From: Candidatus Collierbacteria bacterium GW2011_GWB1_44_6
Lineage (GTDB): Bacteria; Patescibacteriota; Microgenomatia; UBA1400; MFAQ01
Reading direction: 5' to 3'
DNA length: 7,120 nt
Assembly (NCBI GenBank): GCA_000998025.1
Contig: LCJG01000042.1
Coordinates: forward strand, 1 to 7,120
The notes below the pieces were generated by a model that searched no databases, was not told the DNA's origin, and saw only the letters and a list, made by a program, of their open reading frames with translations. Below, piece by piece: positions 5,054 through 7,120 of the stretch. The translations under genes were made by a program, and so were the position numbers. Position 1 is the stretch's first letter, and every line of letters begins with the position of its first letter.

Positions 5054-5647
5054 ATGAACAAAAAAGAACAAAATAAAATGTTGAGGAACACCCTTATAAT
5101 ACTGGGGGTCGTAATAATCAGCTTTGTTTTTTTCATAATCGCAAGCAATGCCTTGAAAAATTTTGAGTACAGGGGGGTAAAATTCAGCGTTGTCAAGTTT
5201 TGTGATGCAGGACCTCCATGCCTGATAACATATAACACCAAGCTTCCGGTTGTATACCAGGGAAAATCAACAGATTATAACTTTTTTTTGAGGAATGACC
5301 CTCGGGAATTGGAAAAAGAGGTTCCATTTGACGGGGAGGTTGTGCTTAGAAATAAAATGGATGTTAACATCACATTTAACACCGCCTGCAATGGACTTGA
5401 GACTATTGCTGTTGAAAACTTTTTGAAACTGCACAGGATTGCGGGAATAAACATTTCCAACGACAATAATAAGGGATGTGATTTAACGGGAGGAAAAATG
5501 TATCTGTCAATACAGGAATCAAATCAGACATCCATAGAACAATTTGGCCCCGCATGCTATAGAATAAATGTCAAGGAATGCGAGATACTTAAGGGAACAG
5601 AAAGGTTCATGATTGAAACTTTTGTCGAGATAGACAAAACCCTATAA
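5054..5647 (+). CDS. Single-pass membrane-anchored protein with six cysteines, function unknown
   Basis: The 197-residue protein has a short Lys-rich N-terminus (1-11), one strongly hydrophobic helix (about 13-31) and an outside domain of about 165 residues, so an N-in, C-out anchor is expected. The outer domain has six cysteines (50, 56, 112, 142, 168, 176), an even number that would allow three disulfides. It also has three N-glycosylation sequons: N105-I-T, N133-I-S and N157-Q-T. I do not recognise a named family; similar anchored proteins are frequent in DPANN archaea. No C-terminal sorting signal (short motif, hydrophobic helix, basic tail) is present, so it is not an obvious substrate of the nearby archaeosortase. 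It has its own TATA box and no leader, and ends 12 bases from the convergent DedA gene. ATA and AGG codons are frequent, unlike the genes left of 4766. Confidence 0.85.
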   Translation: MNKKEQNKMLRNTLIILGVVIISFVFFIIASNALKNFEYRGVKFSVVKFCDAGPPCLITYNTKLPVVYQGKSTDYNFFLRNDPRELEKEVPFDGEVVLRNKMDVNITFNTACNGLETIAVENFLKLHRIAGINISNDNNKGCDLTGGKMYLSIQESNQTSIEQFGPACYRINVKECEILKGTERFMIETFVEIDKTL

Positions 5648-5659
5648 ATATAACAATAA

Positions 5660-6301
5660 TTATTTCCTTGAGTTATCTTTATGATGATTTTTATGGATAA
5701 GAATGTAAATTATCACTATTATCAACACCAAAATCAAGACGGGAATGTAAATGGAATTAAGGTGCACATTTATCCATTCAAGCCTGTCCCAGAATAAATA
5801 GCCGAGATAAATAAGAAAAGCCGACCATATTCCTGCCCCGAGCGCGGTATAAATTATGAACTTGAATACGTTCATTCTTGAAAAGCCTGCAGGGAGGGAG
5901 ATAATATGCCTTGCCACCGGAATCAATCTTCCGATAAATGTTGTTATTTCCCCGTGTTTGTTAAAAAAAACATCTGTCTTTCGCAGCCTTGCCTCCGTCA
6001 AAAAGAGGAATCTGCCATACTTTTTCACCAGCATATTTACCAATCCTCTTCCCAAAAACATTGCAAAAAGGAAATTTATCATTGCCCCTATGATTGTTCC
6101 GGCCACGGCCGTCAAAAAGACAAGAGGGAATGTCATTTCCCCCGTTGCAACAAGCGCTCCCGCGGGAATAAGGATAAGCTCGCTTGGCAGGGGAAAAATG
6201 GTGCTTTCTATCATCATTCCAAGAAATATTCCCAGATAACCCATGTCCTTTATTATCAGAACCAAAAAATTGAACACATCAAATAATATATTGCCTGGCA
6301 T
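5660..6301 (-). CDS. DedA family membrane protein (VTT/SNARE-associated domain)
   Basis: This 213-residue polytopic protein has the DedA/VTT signature. Visible are an early ESTIFPLPSE block (32-41, Glu32 and Glu41), a re-entrant GTIIGAMINFLFA stretch (68-80), the GR at 84-85, and FIGRLIPVARHIISLPAG (122-139) with Arg125, Pro128, Arg131 and Pro137, then SRM (141-143). Two further hydrophobic helices (about 145-170 and 184-203) and a His/Lys-rich tail complete it. Length is normal. Bacterial DedA proteins such as UptA move undecaprenyl phosphate across the membrane, so an archaeal member may handle a polyprenyl or dolichyl phosphate carrier or another phospholipid; this is inference. It starts one base after the archaeosortase stop (TAAAATG on the minus strand), which implies an operon, although a possible TATA box inside the upstream gene could drive it separately. 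Confidence 0.93.
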   Translation of the reverse strand: MPGNILFDVFNFLVLIIKDMGYLGIFLGMMIESTIFPLPSELILIPAGALVATGEMTFPLVFLTAVAGTIIGAMINFLFAMFLGRGLVNMLVKKYGRFLFLTEARLRKTDVFFNKHGEITTFIGRLIPVARHIISLPAGFSRMNVFKFIIYTALGAGIWSAFLIYLGYLFWDRLEWINVHLNSIYIPVLILVLIIVIIYILIHKNHHKDNSRK

Positions 6302-6302
6302 T

Positions 6303-6839
6303 TTAATTTCTCTTTAGAATGGAATGTTTATATAAAAATCTTAGGTCTGAATAAAATGGAATATCTTTCAGCCTGTATATTCTCACCTGATAAAACCATA
6401 TCCCCACCACCAATATCACGCTTCCGGCATACCATGTTAATAGGTGAGTAATATCAAATATTGAAGAACCTGATATATACATTGTTGCCAAAACAACTAT
6501 TCTTATGATGTTGATTACTAGAAATATCAGGAAGGAAAAAAATATCATCCTCAGTCTTTGTGTAATCTTTATTGCCGGTGTTGATAAATTAAATATTAAC
6601 AACAGATAATAAGCAGAGCCTGCTATGCATGCTTTTATCAATTCTATGGGTATTGATCTGACATAGACCGTTGTGCCTTCCAAAGTCGCCCCGAAGAAGT
6701 AATTGAACAGGAAAAAAACGGGATAGACTGTGAGGGGTGTAAATATGAAATAAAAAATCCACAATCCACCGACGGATAATATTAGCAGGGCAGCATATCT
6801 AACCAATATATCTGAAAATTCCCTTGATAACCCCTTCAT
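6303..6839 (-). CDS. Archaeosortase/exosortase family transpeptidase-like protein
   Basis: The 178-residue protein is mostly membrane (about five hydrophobic segments: 13-34, 36-51, 67-84, 97-120, 135-152). It carries the three invariant residues of the exosortase/archaeosortase fold: Cys71 in KACIAGSAYYLL (69-80), Arg113 in NIIRIV (110-115) and His132 in ITHLLTWY (130-137). Family members cut a C-terminal sorting signal at the outer membrane face and pass the protein to another anchor. It is short, a bare catalytic core without extra domains. No substrate with a matching C-terminal signal is seen in the window, so the target is unknown. It starts at a TATA box shared with the divergent PAP2-like gene and runs into dedA with one base between them. 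Confidence in the fold is high; which archaeosortase subgroup it belongs to cannot be said. Confidence 0.88.
   Translation of the reverse strand: MKGLSREFSDILVRYAALLILSVGGLWIFYFIFTPLTVYPVFFLFNYFFGATLEGTTVYVRSIPIELIKACIAGSAYYLLLIFNLSTPAIKITQRLRMIFFSFLIFLVINIIRIVVLATMYISGSSIFDITHLLTWYAGSVILVVGIWFYQVRIYRLKDIPFYSDLRFLYKHSILKRN
6327..6336 (-). promoter_or_regulatory. Possible internal TATA box for the DedA gene
   Basis: TTTATATAAA (6327-6336) is a perfect palindrome inside the 3' end of the archaeosortase gene. Its centre is 30.5 bases before the DedA start at 6301. With the usual 25-27 base spacing a transcript would have about four untranslated bases. It could uncouple DedA from the upstream gene. 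AT-rich coding sequence can produce such matches by chance. Confidence 0.35.
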
Positions 6840-6858
6840 GAATAGGACAGTGGAAATG

Positions 6859-6868
6859 TATTTAAATA
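6859..6868. promoter_or_regulatory. Symmetrical bidirectional archaeal promoter (one palindromic TATA box)
   Basis: TATTTAAATA (6859-6868) is a perfect 10-base palindrome. Its centre (6863.5) is exactly 24.5 bases from the A of the minus-strand ATG at 6839 and 24.5 bases from the A of the plus-strand ATG at 6888. A-rich triplets flank it on both sides (GGAAATG on the plus strand, CTCAAAT on the minus strand) and could act as BRE in either direction. No Shine-Dalgarno site is seen on either side. Both messages would be leaderless. Confidence 0.65.
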
Positions 6869-6887
6869 ATTTGAGGCTATCTTTGAT

Positions 6888-7120
6888 ATGAATGCAAAAA
6901 ATAAAAAGGGGATTTGGATTTTTAGCCTGATAATCTTCTTATTTATTCTGGCTTTGTATTTTGATTCTTACATCATTCAGGGCGTTTCCTATATAAAAAA
7001 TAATGTTCTTGATGAGGCGCTTATCGGATTGACATTCACAAGCTCAGAGATAATAATCTTTTTTTTAGTCACCAGCCTGTTTTTATGGAGTGAAAACAAA
7101 AGAAAATGGATACTTCCTTT
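6888..7120 (+). CDS. N-terminus of a probable PAP2-family membrane phosphatase (cut by the window end)
   Basis: The frame opens at ATG 6888 and stays open to the window end, giving 77 complete codons. It starts with a short basic stretch (residues 2-7), a hydrophobic helix (about 8-24) and a Phe-Asp pair (25-26). An amphipathic IKNNVLDEALIGLTF segment (36-50) and a second helix (about 51-67) ending in WSENKRKW (67-74) follow. This order, with an N-terminal helix, the I(K/R)N-x-hydrophobic-LD block and then a helix, resembles archaeal and bacterial PAP2 phosphatases such as lipid or polyprenyl pyrophosphate phosphatases. The catalytic motifs (KxxxxxxRP, PSGH, SRxxxxxHxxxD) would lie beyond the window, so the call is tentative. 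It diverges from the archaeosortase gene and shares its TATA box. Confidence 0.6.
   Translation, partial: MNAKNKKGIWIFSLIIFLFILALYFDSYIIQGVSYIKNNVLDEALIGLTFTSSEIIIFFLVTSLFLWSENKRKWILP

Noticed and set aside
5648..5662. A shared terminator between the convergent genes at 5647 and 5660
   Set aside because: The short gap is AT-rich but holds neither a hairpin nor a clear T-run on either strand.
5856..6286. Two plus-strand open frames (127 and 126 codons) opposite the DedA gene
   Set aside because: They overlap each other and lie antisense to a clear DedA protein; their translations look like reverse-frame shadows without start signals or family motifs.

Overview
The window reads as two pieces of DNA with different gene grammar, joined inside one open reading frame at about 4754-4770. 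Positions 1 to about 4766 look bacterial, most likely from a Patescibacteria/CPR-type genome. They carry a YifB/ComM family ATPase, a UPF0102 (YraN) protein and a nucleoside diphosphate kinase with a CPR-like sequence. Bacterial -10 boxes, Shine-Dalgarno sites and GC-rich hairpin plus T-run terminators accompany them. From about 4767 to the end the DNA looks archaeal, probably DPANN (Pacearchaeota/Woesearchaeota-like). TATA boxes sit about 25 nt before start codons without leaders, Ile codons become ATA-rich, and the genes are an archaeosortase-like protease, a DedA protein, the start of a PAP2-like protein and Cys-rich membrane-anchored proteins. Taxonomy is inferred from sequence style and remembered families, not from a search. 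A metagenome assembly chimera is the simplest explanation; a real inter-domain junction is less likely.

Left part. After an upstream terminator (52-77) and a small palindromic element (77-134), yifB/comM (152-1672) starts from what looks like a leaderless promoter. Two unrecognised genes follow (1795-2193 and 2279-3145). Each has its own promoter, a Shine-Dalgarno site and a terminator of shared GGAGCC...GGCTCC design. Next is a NYN-domain (PIN-like) putative RNase gene (3216-3881) that abuts yraN (3882-4241). An ndk gene (4257 onward) then begins from its own leaderless-type promoter. The theme of the recognised genes is nucleic-acid processing (ComM-like branch migration, a putative RNase, a YraN nuclease-fold protein) and nucleotide supply.

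Right part. The ndk frame runs into the C-terminal part of an unrelated Cys-rich protein (4767-4997). A single-pass membrane protein with six cysteines and three N-glycosylation sequons follows (5054-5647). Convergent to it is a two-gene minus-strand unit: archaeosortase-like protein (6839-6303) then DedA (6301-5660). A probable PAP2-family gene (6888 onward, cut by the window end) diverges from this unit. The two divergent start codons are exactly equidistant (24.5 nt) from one palindromic TATA box at 6859-6868. Together these genes suggest cell-surface work: C-terminal protein processing in the membrane and lipid-carrier handling. That link is an inference.

No rRNA, tRNA, CRISPR array or insertion sequence was seen. 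No gene-free stretch exceeds 300 bases; the longest is 1-151.
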